From NCBI GenBank assembly GCA_947568835.1, contig OX387606.1, positions 8,370,001 through 8,434,000 of the forward strand: a stretch of 64,000 nt of DNA, written 5' to 3'. Shown here piece by piece: positions 32,901 through 42,200 of this stretch. The notes under the pieces were generated by a model. That model saw nothing but the letters and a program-made list of their open reading frames with translations. It was not told the DNA's origin and made no database searches. Position 1 is the stretch's first letter. Every line of letters starts with the position of its first letter. A program made the position numbers and the translations under genes. The stretch is from Protonemura montana (taxonomy: Eukaryota > Arthropoda > Insecta > Plecoptera > Nemouridae).

Positions 32901-35900
32901 AAAATTTTCGCTGCTGTCGTCACAGTTCAACAGTTTATTAATCCCAAAAAACCATCACATCATATAGCGGCTCGAGTGGTCGAGCGGGTAAAGCGGGTAA
33001 CTGATGAGCAGAAGGTACCGAGTTCTATTCTCGTCATGGACACTTTTTTGTTTATACTTTCGTCGGTCAACATTCATTTTTATCGTTCTACGATTTTTCC
33101 TTTTCTTTCAAATAATTTTCCCAGTCCTGGCTAGTTCCAGCCTGGCTCACAGGTGGCACTACCGTCGGCGTCGCCATAAAAATGTATTTTCGATTACAGA
33201 TCTGAGAACGGCTGGTGGTGAGGTCATTACCTCGCTCGCTGCAATCCTCTTGAGATGAGGCTACTTTAGCCCCAAGCGCTACGGCACAAGTACTGGACAT
33301 GTGACGTCAAACGCACCTGGTATTTTCACCAATCCCTGCACAGAGTGCAAGAGAGTGACAAGTCCTTCCAAGGCTGGACCCAGCCTCCAGCGAGGAGTGT
33401 GAGCAGCTTTCAGCCACTCCAAAAAAGAGAGCTTCCATCGCTTGCCAAGATCCGACGCGGACCAGCAAGACGATGGAGGCCGACTGGTGCAGGACCAATC
33501 AAATTTTCATTCACTCGACCCCCTAGACATGTACCAAGTATCACTGAACCAGCGCTAGAGTGTGCTTTTTGATCGTTAGCGCTACCTGTTGGGTATCAAA
33601 CGAACTTGATCAATTAGTATTGGGTCGGTAACAGGGTGCTACTTGATCGGCTGTCCCAGTCTGGCATTGTCACGTACCAAATTGTGGGCAAAAATTATCT
33701 GAGGTGAACAATCGCATGGTGGCCAAGTTGATAGAGTCGTCGCTATTGAACGCTGTGGGTCTGCATTCGCATCCCGAAGCAGGATTACTTTTTGGTTTTG
33801 GAATTATTACTAACCGTGGTCCTGTAAGCGACTAACTGTTGCTTAGACATGTATGTAATGTAAGAATTCATGTTGTGAATATCTTCAGTGATTGCTAAGC
33901 GACAAGCAGATCGGTTGCATTAGCTTCCTTATGTACTTTTGCCTAAATTAACACATCAGTAATGGATGAGTCCGTAGCCCTGTGGTTAGCGAGCTTGCTA
34001 GTAATGTAGACGGGTTGCGGTTGAATCCCGTCCCCTTAGCTTTTTGGCTATGTCGAGCTCGAGTCGCTCTGGTGGCAAATCATCGAACTAAGTTGCTGTG
34101 AGTGCCAGATTCTACCGACAGGTTGCGCTGGGTCTCTTAACACGACTGCGCGTTCGGTGAAACCTTACAGATAAGAGTCCACACTGAATGGGCGTTTCCC
34201 TCCATGCAGCAGATGTCTGTGCAGTGATGTACTTCGCTGCTGACGTCAGTGGCAAGATTCGTATCACGGGTCAAAGGCCGGGACTCAAATGAGTCGGCCA
34301 ATGCGACCAGTTCGAATCCCGACCATTATTTGGACGCATGGTTGTCATGAATGACAGTTTGTTCATCAATGGCGAAATATCCTGGATGAGTAAACTGAAC
34401 AAGACTTAGATAATATTTCCGATGGTAGGCTGACAAAATATATTTATGTCGTCGAAATATCTTTTGATTGAAAATCATCGATGCAGTGGTCGAGATTTGT
34501 TCAGATTCTTCGCTGCTGTCGTCACAGTACACGAGATGAGATGAGAGATATTGTGGGATGATAAAATGTGATGCAGTAAAATGATATGATAAAAAAGATT
34601 AATGCCTATTCCTCGTCGTCCATTACAACAATAATATAAATTTTGTTCATCTTTAGTTGATATCTTATTTCATCTTGCTTGTTGAAACAGCATTTCCGAA
34701 TCGAATTTTCGGCTAGGTCTACTTTGAATAACAGCTAATACTGCTACAGCTACTTTGAAAGCAGCAGACAACTAATAAAACTTAATTTAAAGGAAATCAA
34801 TAATATACATAGAAGAGGATTTTCTCACATAGATCAATCTGTAATCAATTGTAAATGTAAGAAAAATGTAATCAGTTCAGACAAAATAAATATGCGACAT
34901 GTTGAATTGGTGCTTAATCAACCGTGAAAAAATTTTTTGCTGGCCGCAACGTTCAGTTCTTGGCATCGAAACTGCCTTTTAGGACCAGGCGCCCAGCCGA
35001 CGAAAGAGTATCGTCCAAGAGCGGTGCGTCACAGTGAGCGTGACGTCACACTCCACGTGCTCGATCTATCCCTCCCTCTTGGTTTAACCTTCTGAAGCTC
35101 GGCTCCCATTGGCTGAATGCTCTTATCACTTCGATGGCCGCTGAAAACCAGTCAGCCAATGGGAGCCGAGCTTCAGATGATCGTTACCTTGAAGGGAGGG
35201 ATCGATCGAGCACATGGAGTGTGACGTCACGCGCTCTGTGATGCACTGCGCTCGGGCGATACTCCTTCGTCGGATGGCCGCCTGATACTAAAAGGCAGTT
35301 TCGATGCCAAGTTTTAGCGGATTTTAGCCGAGTCGTTCAGCCTTGTACACCTAGCCGGGTTCATATGGGCTCATTTGCGATGCGCGTACCGAACGAAGCA
35401 AAATTATTTAATTTCAACTACAAAAATACAAAAAAAATAAATTAAAACCCAGTTCAAATAGTTTCTGTCAAAACAAGTGCTAAGGTTACATCAAGTAGAC
35501 ATAAGTCTAAAAACAATCATAACTCTGTGTGTGTGTTTTTTTTGTCTATTTGTGTGTTTGCAGGCCTAACGCTTGCTATTTTTGTTGTTGTTCTCAGCTT
35601 ACCATGGCCGTAAACAGCTTTGGTGAGTTAAGCATTCAGGCAAAACATGCGTCCACTCACCTGTCAAACTGGAGTGTCTTCACGCGCGAGCGGATCGCGG
35701 CGGACAGAGTCATGGCCAGAGCAGGGGCGGTTTGGGGGTCGTACGTGACCTCCTGGAGACCCGAGACGAGCACGTCCTCGATGATCGTTTGCACTTTGCC
35801 CGACTGAAACGGGCTCTTCGACTCCAGTCGGTAGGTGTTCATCTCTCTAGGACACTGAATCAACACGACACCAAGCTAATGTTGGGGCACACTGACGGGT

Positions 35901-36337
35901 CGGCTCTACTACGATGGCGATATCGATTTAATACTGTTCGGTGAATGGTATCTAAGGACGATGTTTACTTCCTGGTATCTTAAAATTATTGATATTGAAG
36001 ATTTCTTTTTCTTTTTAAACGTCCCTTCCATCTCCCATAAAATTATGCAATTATAACATTGTGAAAATTTTTGACAATAGGAATGCACCGAACAATTTTG
36101 CTTCGTCTTCGAAATGAGTATCTGACGTTTGCTCTAATCTTGCCATAAGCCACATCCTACGTCTGACCCAAATGACATACAACCCACCTTCAACAGCTTT
36201 TCCCGAGAGGAGGATATCTGTCTTCCCGACATGGTGCTTCCAGAAACAGCCAGTCGGGCCAGGTTCAGGATTCGTCTTTCCCGATCCTCCGGCGACATCG
36301 ACGAGAACGTCTCCGACCTTTGCTCCGACGAAGACAT
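29803..36337 (-). CDS. Tctex1-domain dynein light chain-like protein (DYNLT4/5-like)
   Basis: Three exons (36337-36188, 35854-35661, 29968-29803) join in phase to 510 nt, giving 169 residues, close to the usual length of DYNLT5/TCTEX1D-type proteins. The first 50 residues are Ser/Arg-rich and probably disordered. The Tctex1 domain starts at MNTYRLESKSPF, continues IIEDVL, YDPQTA and FDRYKLVCVVEIGEK, and ends FLWDADRDRYAMHR...GLCFGVYHE at the C-terminus. Such proteins are light or intermediate-chain partners of dynein, several in cilia; which branch this one belongs to I cannot say. The first intron is 333 bp but the second is 5.7 kb and packed with repeats. ATG at 36337 is the first Met of the frame; a possible acceptor (CTTCTCAG) two bases upstream hints at a separate 5' UTR exon. 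It is head-to-tail with DIP2 and tail-to-tail with trio. Confidence 0.88.
30100..30445 (+). mobile_element. 5'-truncated non-LTR retrotransposon (LINE) 3' end
   Basis: A plus-strand frame ending TAA at 30332-30334 encodes YDLRNKKDVR, then GATLFNKLPESIKAKEGQAL and SYLLSNCFYSVDEYLN. This is the typical C-terminal tail of LINE reverse transcriptases (the YNLRN...LYNKLP...FYSVEEFL pattern). About 85 bases later the element ends in an AATA-rich stretch (30419-30445), as LINE 3' ends do. Everything upstream of the tail is missing, so it is dead on arrival. It lies antisense in Tctex1 intron 2; the left edge is uncertain. Confidence 0.7.
30484..30510 (+). repeat. (GTATA)n microsatellite
   Basis: About four GTATA pentamers just after the LINE fragment. 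Confidence 0.8.
30600..30770 (+). repeat. left ~170-bp direct repeat bracketing the tandem array
   Basis: Nearly identical to 34535-34702, from GAGATATTGTGGGATGATAA to GTTGAAACAGCATTTCCGAAT, in the same orientation. Together the pair frames the 1.64-kb tandem array. Confidence 0.88.
31012..31075 (+). repeat. tRNA-like module 1 (unit copy 1)
   Basis: GCCGGGATTCAAATGAGTCGG followed by CCAGTTTGAATCCCGACC. Copy 3 keeps the canonical B box GTTCGAATCCC (34310-34320); copy 1 has one change. The equivalents are at 32652-32716 and 34265-34328. No recognisable anticodon arm, so not a working tRNA gene. Confidence 0.55.
31328..31400 (+). repeat. tRNA-like module 2 (unit copy 1)
   Basis: GCGGCTCGAGTGATCGAGCGG resembles a Leu/Ser-type D arm with A box. 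About 35 bases on, CGAGTTCGATGCTCG forms a T arm with a four-pair stem and TTCGATG loop. The copy at 32966-33038 has changes in the B box. It looks like a tRNA-derived SINE head. Confidence 0.6.
32079..32146 (+). repeat. tRNA-like module 3 (unit copy 1)
   Basis: GAGGCCAAGTTGGTAGAGTCG fits an A box; the B-box region GGGTCTGCATTCGCATCCCG is degraded. The copy in the second unit is at 33715-33782. Confidence 0.5.
32331..32404 (+). repeat. tRNA-like module 4 (unit copy 1)
   Basis: GTAGCCCTGTGGTTAGCGAGC (A-box-like), then GACGGGTTGCGGTTGAATCC with a GACGGG/CCCGTC stem closing an enlarged loop. The copy in the second unit is at 33967-34040. Confidence 0.5.
34535..34702 (+). repeat. right ~170-bp direct repeat bracketing the tandem array
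   Basis: Matches 30600-30770 in the same orientation with a few substitutions (for example GATTAATGCCT versus GATAAATGCCT). Its start coincides with the point where the third tandem copy breaks off. Confidence 0.88.
34959..35311. mobile_element. 353-bp foldback palindrome (MITE-like)
   Basis: The ends are exact inverted repeats: CTTGGCATCGAAACTGCCTT at 34959 and its reverse complement ending at 35311. Matching arms continue inward: TGACGTCA at 35041-35048 and 35222-35229, and GAAGCTCGGCTCCCATTGGC against GCCAATGGGAGCCGAGCTTC. All pairs share one centre near 35135, so almost the whole element can fold on itself around a ~35-base loop. There is no coding content, and no target-site duplication is clear. 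Fits a foldback/MITE DNA element. Confidence 0.85.
35661..35854 (-). CDS. Tctex1 gene exon 2
   Basis: Acceptor TTGATTCAG|TGT, donor GACAG|gtgagt; phase 0 in, 2 out. Encodes MNTYRLESKSPFQ, VQTIIEDVLVSGL and YDPQTAPALAMTLSAAI, the helical half of the Tctex1 fold. It ends FDR with the Arg codon split across the intron. Confidence 0.88.
36188..36337 (-). CDS. Tctex1 gene exon 1
   Basis: ATG at 36337, donor TTGAAG|gtgggt, 50 codons, phase 0. Encodes MSSSEQRSETFSSMSPEDRE and a helix (ERRILNLARLAVSG), then Ser-rich sequence. The minus-strand open frame continues past 36188 to 36134 only as intron. Confidence 0.8.
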
Positions 36338-39039
36338 TGCTGAGAAGACTGTTGACTTGGCTGTTGTTGAGGAAGGGTATGGATCTTACATGACCTACAT
36401 GAACTGAGATAAATCACATGATGCAATAAGACAGTCGGAATCGACTTATTCGTATTGTGGTGGGGGTGGTGGGCGAGTTAGGGGCATCTTTGTGTACCTC
36501 AAGACACAAAGTTACTCCCTCCCCTTCAAATATCATTATACAGTGTAATATACTATGTATGTCGTAGAATGTGCTTTTATCTTTTAGTTGTTTCCACTTT
36601 CATTTGCATGGACATTTGAGGTGCAGTTGTAATGTACGCTCGTTTCTAGCAAGTGTATACAGAAAGGGTGGAGGGATGCAGTTACATCTCGTCGCATTTC
36701 GTCTGGTTTAAGTCAAAAGTTTAAAATTCTCAACCTGGGCCCAAACACTGTCACGAAGTATCTCTGTAGATTTTAGCTATCAACTTTTTTTTTTCTTTTT
36801 TCTGATTATAGCCAACTAGCTAACAACTAACTTTGTAATTTCCCTAAGTTGCATTGAAAGAGAAAATCGTTCTAATTTTAGAACAAATTACTTTAACTTG
36901 CCCCCATTACTACTTTGCCACCATTATTATCAAGTACAAACAGCTGAATTCCTATAGAACACGACGAAAAGAGCATCCTCGAGCCCTAGTTTTGAGTGTA
37001 TCTCAAACTATTTATTGAAAGGCAAGTGCCAAAATAAGTGCAGGCAGTCTGTGTAGAACTGTGACAAACAAAAAAGATTTATAAAGGAAGGTTTCACAAG
37101 GCAGTATCTCTTATTTTATTGTAAAGCAAAATCATCAAGTGAAGGATCATCATTTTATTACTACCTGCAACGTAAATTTATAATATGTACACAACTTTCA
37201 AGTAACTTCGAATCATGTTTGTTCATGGAAACATCTGAGCACAAAGGCCTTCATTTTTAATTGTGCTATATTAACATGATACCTAACTGCAGTTACAAAT
37301 CACATTGTATCAGTAATTAAAAAAGTATTGTCTAAAAAATTTACAAAGAAACAAGAAATACACAGTTCTACTGTTTATTTGTGAAGAGATCAAGGAAGAT
37401 TTTGTCTATTACATACAAGAAAGAATATATAATCATTTTTAATATTGAAACAAAAGCTGTTAAATGTAATCACGAATTGCGATCGCAACTTCTTTTGCCA
37501 CTCCAAAAAGCCGTTTAATTAGGAAAAGTTATTGCATCAATCTACAAAAATGGTCCCTTGCCATCAATTGGGAAATAAAATAAAATAAAAAATGTCATTT
37601 TGTTTAATGTTCTGGTAGTTTGTAACGCCTCCAACGAAATAGCAAGGTCTGTTATAAGTGAGTATTACTTTTCACCTATTGGCAAGTGCTAACATGATCA
37701 TTTGTGGTGAAAAACTGTCGTCCCCACTCGGATAGCAGAGCCATTTTTGTGCGTTACATTTTTTAATGTAAAAGCTTTTGAAGAAACAGAAATAATCCCC
37801 TGCCACTTATCTAGGCCAGATGGCACATTGTTTTACATTTTACAATTAATACTAAATCACTTTAATCAGCTAGACTAAACAATATTGTGCAAATGATTTC
37901 TGAATTGGCACACTTTTCAACTAACAAAATTTGAATAAAATACAAGTATTGTCTAGATCTTTACATGCTCAGATTACTGGACATTGAAACCATTTTTACA
38001 TGCATAAAATCGTGCCAAATCTGTGCAAAATCTACAATGGGGGCACACAGACTAGTAAGGAAACGATTCGTTATTGCAAATAAATGTTTGTCTTTGTATT
38101 TTGCCACACCTAATATTTGGTGTACCAAAAACTTATAAAACGCTGACCGTTAGTTTGTCATGTTATTTGCAACTGGCAGAGCTCACCAGGATTGGAAATG
38201 TTGAAGCCACCATCCAAGACGTTTTGGATAAGAATTAAGTCTCAAAATATTTTTATCCAGCAAAAGTATGTAAAATATACATTAGAACAACATCCTTGAA
38301 GAAGTCCAACTCCAACTTGTTTTTGGTTCCATGTAACTTAAGACCCGACTTTTCCTCAGCAGTGGTTTTGCCAATAAAATACACGGTTAAAATTTGAAAA
38401 TAATAAAATATAGCCAACAAAAACATAGTGCAATGGTGAGACTTATCAACACTACACACTAAATAAAAGAAAATCCCACAAACTCTCCGACTTACTCACT
38501 TACTGAATCGTAATATGCTGCCCCAGCATTTTACCAAAGTCACGTCACTCTCTGCCCACATTCTGGCTGCTCTACGTAATCTTTAACTAGGATAGTTAAT
38601 ATTCATAAATCTGATATCATGGATCGACTATTTTTTTTACATAGATATTTTAAATATATTTTCACAACGCTAATTTTCTCACTACGCCATACCGAATGAC
38701 TCCCATCCAACTAATCACTGACTAGCAAGCCGTATTGTCCAATCATCACCTTCCGTGCCACCACGAGTGTGTAAACCATCGCAAGAAATATTTCGAAGTG
38801 TTCCCTAAAGTTTCACAAGTTTGACGATTGTAAAAAAAGGAAAACATACGTGATAGTACACTACAACAACATTGTAAAAACGCACTATTTTCAGTTGACC
38901 AAAAACTTGAAATGTTATTTCCTTTTCGTTATAGAAACTTTAAGACAAAACTAATATTTATTGCTAGTTTACCGAAGAGAAACGAAACGGCAAAGCGGTG
39001 GAGATGAAACGCCCCGCGTTGCTTTGGCACAATGTCGGC
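36338..39039. other. DIP2 3' UTR and Tctex1 upstream region
   Basis: 2.7 kb of AT-rich DNA between the Tctex1 ATG and the DIP2 stop codon, both genes on the minus strand. Minus-strand AATAAA signals (plus TTTATT) include 38957-38962, near the DIP2 stop, and 37011-37016, which would give a 2-kb 3' UTR. No ORF in it looks real. The Tctex1 promoter should lie between 36338 and about 37000. Confidence 0.55.
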
Positions 39040-39292
39040 TCACATGTTGTATGCGACATAGATGGGGTCTAGCTGGTCGGCGAGGAATCCATCGCGCAAG
39101 TGCATGCGCTGTTTCTCGCCGCGCGAGTTGATGGGCACGACGCCAGGGTCGACAACAACGACTACTCCGACGATGAGGTGGTGCTCCTCAAGCACCGTAT
39201 TGGTGACAAGCGGCACCAGGTCCAGTGCCTCGTTCTCGTTGCCGTCCAGTTCCACCACCACGACAAGAAGGTTGGTCCACGTGAAAACGGCA
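39040..39292 (-). CDS. DIP2: DIP2 terminal exon with stop
   Basis: Acceptor GTCCCGCAG|TGC, phase 2 in, TGA at 39042-39040. Encodes AVFTWTNLLVVVVELDGNEN, DPGVVPINSRGEKQRMHLRD and the C-terminus DQLDPIYVAYNM, almost unchanged from other animals. Confidence 0.97.
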
Positions 39293-42200
39293 CTGCGGGA
39301 CCAAAACGGAGAACTTTAGTGTGTATAGTGGTTGGTAGTGGAGGCAGAACTGCAACTAAGTTTTCATGGTCTTTGAAAATATTAATGGCAACTCTAAATA
39401 TAAACATTTTGACATAATAGAGGACGTTATATCATTCCCACAAGCCTGCCTTCTTATGTTCCAACAAAGACACTTTGTAAAAGCTTAGTTTAAAATAACA
39501 AGATTTAAATTTATAAGATAGTTTTTAAAATAGCAAGTTGCATTATTAAAATTGTACTTAAAAGGAACAATTAATTAATTTTTTTAGACCATGTGTTTTT
39601 CGTCAATGACATCAATGATGAACTTGAAAAAATATAAAATCTCATCAGATAAAATTTAAGCCGCATGACCTTTTCTGTAGCATAAGAACAAAACTCTAAA
39701 ATGTACAAAAATTGACTGATCCTCATAAAATCTACCTTTGCTTAACTCAAATAAGACAATCTGCAAGTCCGTATCCTGCCAAGCAAGATAAGTTGCTACT
39801 AAATATTGTAACTCAGAGAGTGCAAGGGCCTAGTAGAGAAGTAAGGCAGCAACTCACCACTCGGCCACCTTCTTGTGGCAGCGCATGACACTGTTTTCGA
39901 TGTCGATGGGGTGGTACCGCATGCCACGCAGCATCACGGTTTCGTCTAGCGCGCCCACCACGAACACAGCATCGTGCAGCTCTGCACAGGTAAAACAAAA
40001 GTTAGTCCGTACTCCGTAGAAACATGGTCGCATAGAAACAGTTATACTGGGTCTAATTCTCTGGGGAGTTTAGTTGTAACTGTGGGTTTATTGGTCTAGG
40101 AAAGCAGAGCAAGGATTGTGATAGCTGAGTCATCTCCCTGTGGCTGTAAGTGACAGTACAATGCTGCCTTGATGATTTCAATACAATTTGAGTGGAGCAA
40201 CTGTCCTTTCCTTGAGAAAAATGGCTTGTTTAATGTTGATAAAAATCAACACGTAAGTTGATATTAGTCAGTTCACTGTTATTTACATATTTTTAAGCCA
40301 ATGTCTATGAAATAGTCACACAAACGGTACCACGATTTTGTAACCTATTTTTTGCTGTGGTTCTCCAAAAAAGCACCAGAACTTTCAGTTTTCTTTTTCA
40401 TAACCAGTACATAAACAAAGAAAACATGATTTTTGTTTCAAATAGTTCAAGTTCAAATAACTGAAGTAAGAAAATTTTAGCTGGTGAAAAAGTTTAATGC
40501 AAGTTCTAATATTTTCCAGAACCACTAACACATTGTCAGTCAGTGAATGGTTGCTACATGAAATGAAGAACCCAAACTGTTCTACAACTAAAATAACACA
40601 ACATTCAAGAAATGAATCATCAAATAAGCAGGCCAATATCAAGTTACCCAAAGGTGATCGAGCACGTCCTAGCAAAACGAGAGTGCCGATTGTGTTTGGA
40701 AAAGTTGGTATGAATGCCACTCTCTTCAATGTATTCCACGGCTTGAACGCGCTTGCGATTGCCTAACGATGGTATGAATGGTCACTGCACCTGGTGTGTC
40801 GTTCTGAGGAGGCGTAGCGGTGATGGGTGGTGCAGGTGGAGCTAGATCGTCGGCCGGTTCCTCACCTCCGCTAGCCGAGTCGGGCAGCGATTGCTGGCAC
40901 TCGGTCCTTCGCAAGAAACCCAGGTAACCTGTGCGGGCGTAAACTTCGCCCGTCGAACCAGTCACTAGCCGAGCGTTGAAGTGATCGGCATAGTCGCTCT
41001 CGTCGCCGTAGATTGTGAAGTAGCCGCTCGCGTTGTGGCTCGATTGGACCCAGATCTGAACAGTAACGAGTAGGTGGGGTCAGGGCAATAAAATAGAAAA
41101 TGTGTTTAGTGTTTGAAGAAAGAAAAATATATCGAAAAAAATTGGTGCTTTAGAAGTATCTACAGTGTTTGGAGATCAAATGAGGCCTTTTATAAAATGT
41201 CTGCTTCTTTGGCATTATTCAGAACATGTTGGATTAAATCTACAATTTTTAGTGGAGATATACATCAAGATATCTACAGGCAATTAAGCTGGACCCAACA
41301 TAATAAAGGAGCTGTTAAAAAAGTGTTTGTTTTTTTGCCAAGCATATATTCTAGGTTTCTATGCACAGCTAGACACATAATTTAGTCTTTTGAGTCAACA
41401 TACCTCTAAATGTTTATAAGCTGACATTCTTTGACAGAAAAACAAATGTTAGAATTAACTTTCTGATCAAACCATTGCTTTAAGTTCTTGGAGGTGACAG
41501 CTAGAAACATTTCACTGTCAGGTTATCAATGGATGTGAGATAAGTATTGCCAACCAGCTGCCTCAAAACCAGCTTACCTCTCCTAGATGCGAGTCCCCAC
41601 ACTGTCCCTTTGTCTCAGGATTTGCGATGATAACCTTCACCCCAGGCAGCAACTTCCCCGACTCCATGACGCAAAGCGAATGCGGACTTCCGCGCTCTAC
41701 CAACGAGACCCGATCGTTGCGCAATGCTCGCAGATCGACGTAGACGGTTGACGGCTCAGGGCTCGACGCGCCTTGAAGACAGATGGCGACATTTACGCGA
41801 CACCCGAAGCTAGTCGAGACGGCGCGTGGACTCAGACCGAGCGCAGAGAACAGCTTCGAGAAGCTGGTGGTGAGTGTGATGCGCGGCCGCTCTTCTGCAA
41901 CCACTACGCACGTCCGCACGCAGCCGAGGTTGATGCCGCGCTGCTTGAGGGTATTGACCGATGAGCCGAGACCCTTGGTGCACAACTCCATCACGCCGTA
42001 GGAACAGAACGTGTCTCGAACGCGGTACTGGCTGACCGCGGTGAGCCACAGGGCTGGGTTCACCTCCACCTCCGACGGCGGGATCAGGATGGAATGGTGG
42101 CCCGAGTAAATACTGAAATGCGGTGAGAGCAGAGGTTAGTGGGGGTCGGTGGCTGAGTTTTAATTGTTCTCTAGATTGCATGGCTATTTCTCTGTGTCCC

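Larger units (their letters stand above)
30784..34528 (+). repeat. 1.64-kb tandem repeat, 2.3 copies, with tRNA-like modules
   Basis: Units start at 30784, 32422 and 34058 (CTCGAGTCGCTCTGGTGGC), so spacing is 1638 and 1636 bases. Copies 1 and 2 are nearly identical throughout; copy 3 stops after about 470 bases. Each full unit has four stretches shaped like tRNA genes or tRNA-SINE heads, plus several TGACGTCA octamers. Short open frames on either strand show no known protein. This is probably an amplified composite of tRNA-derived repeats, confined to intron 2 of the Tctex1 gene. The high copy identity suggests recent duplication or ongoing homogenisation. Confidence 0.9.
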
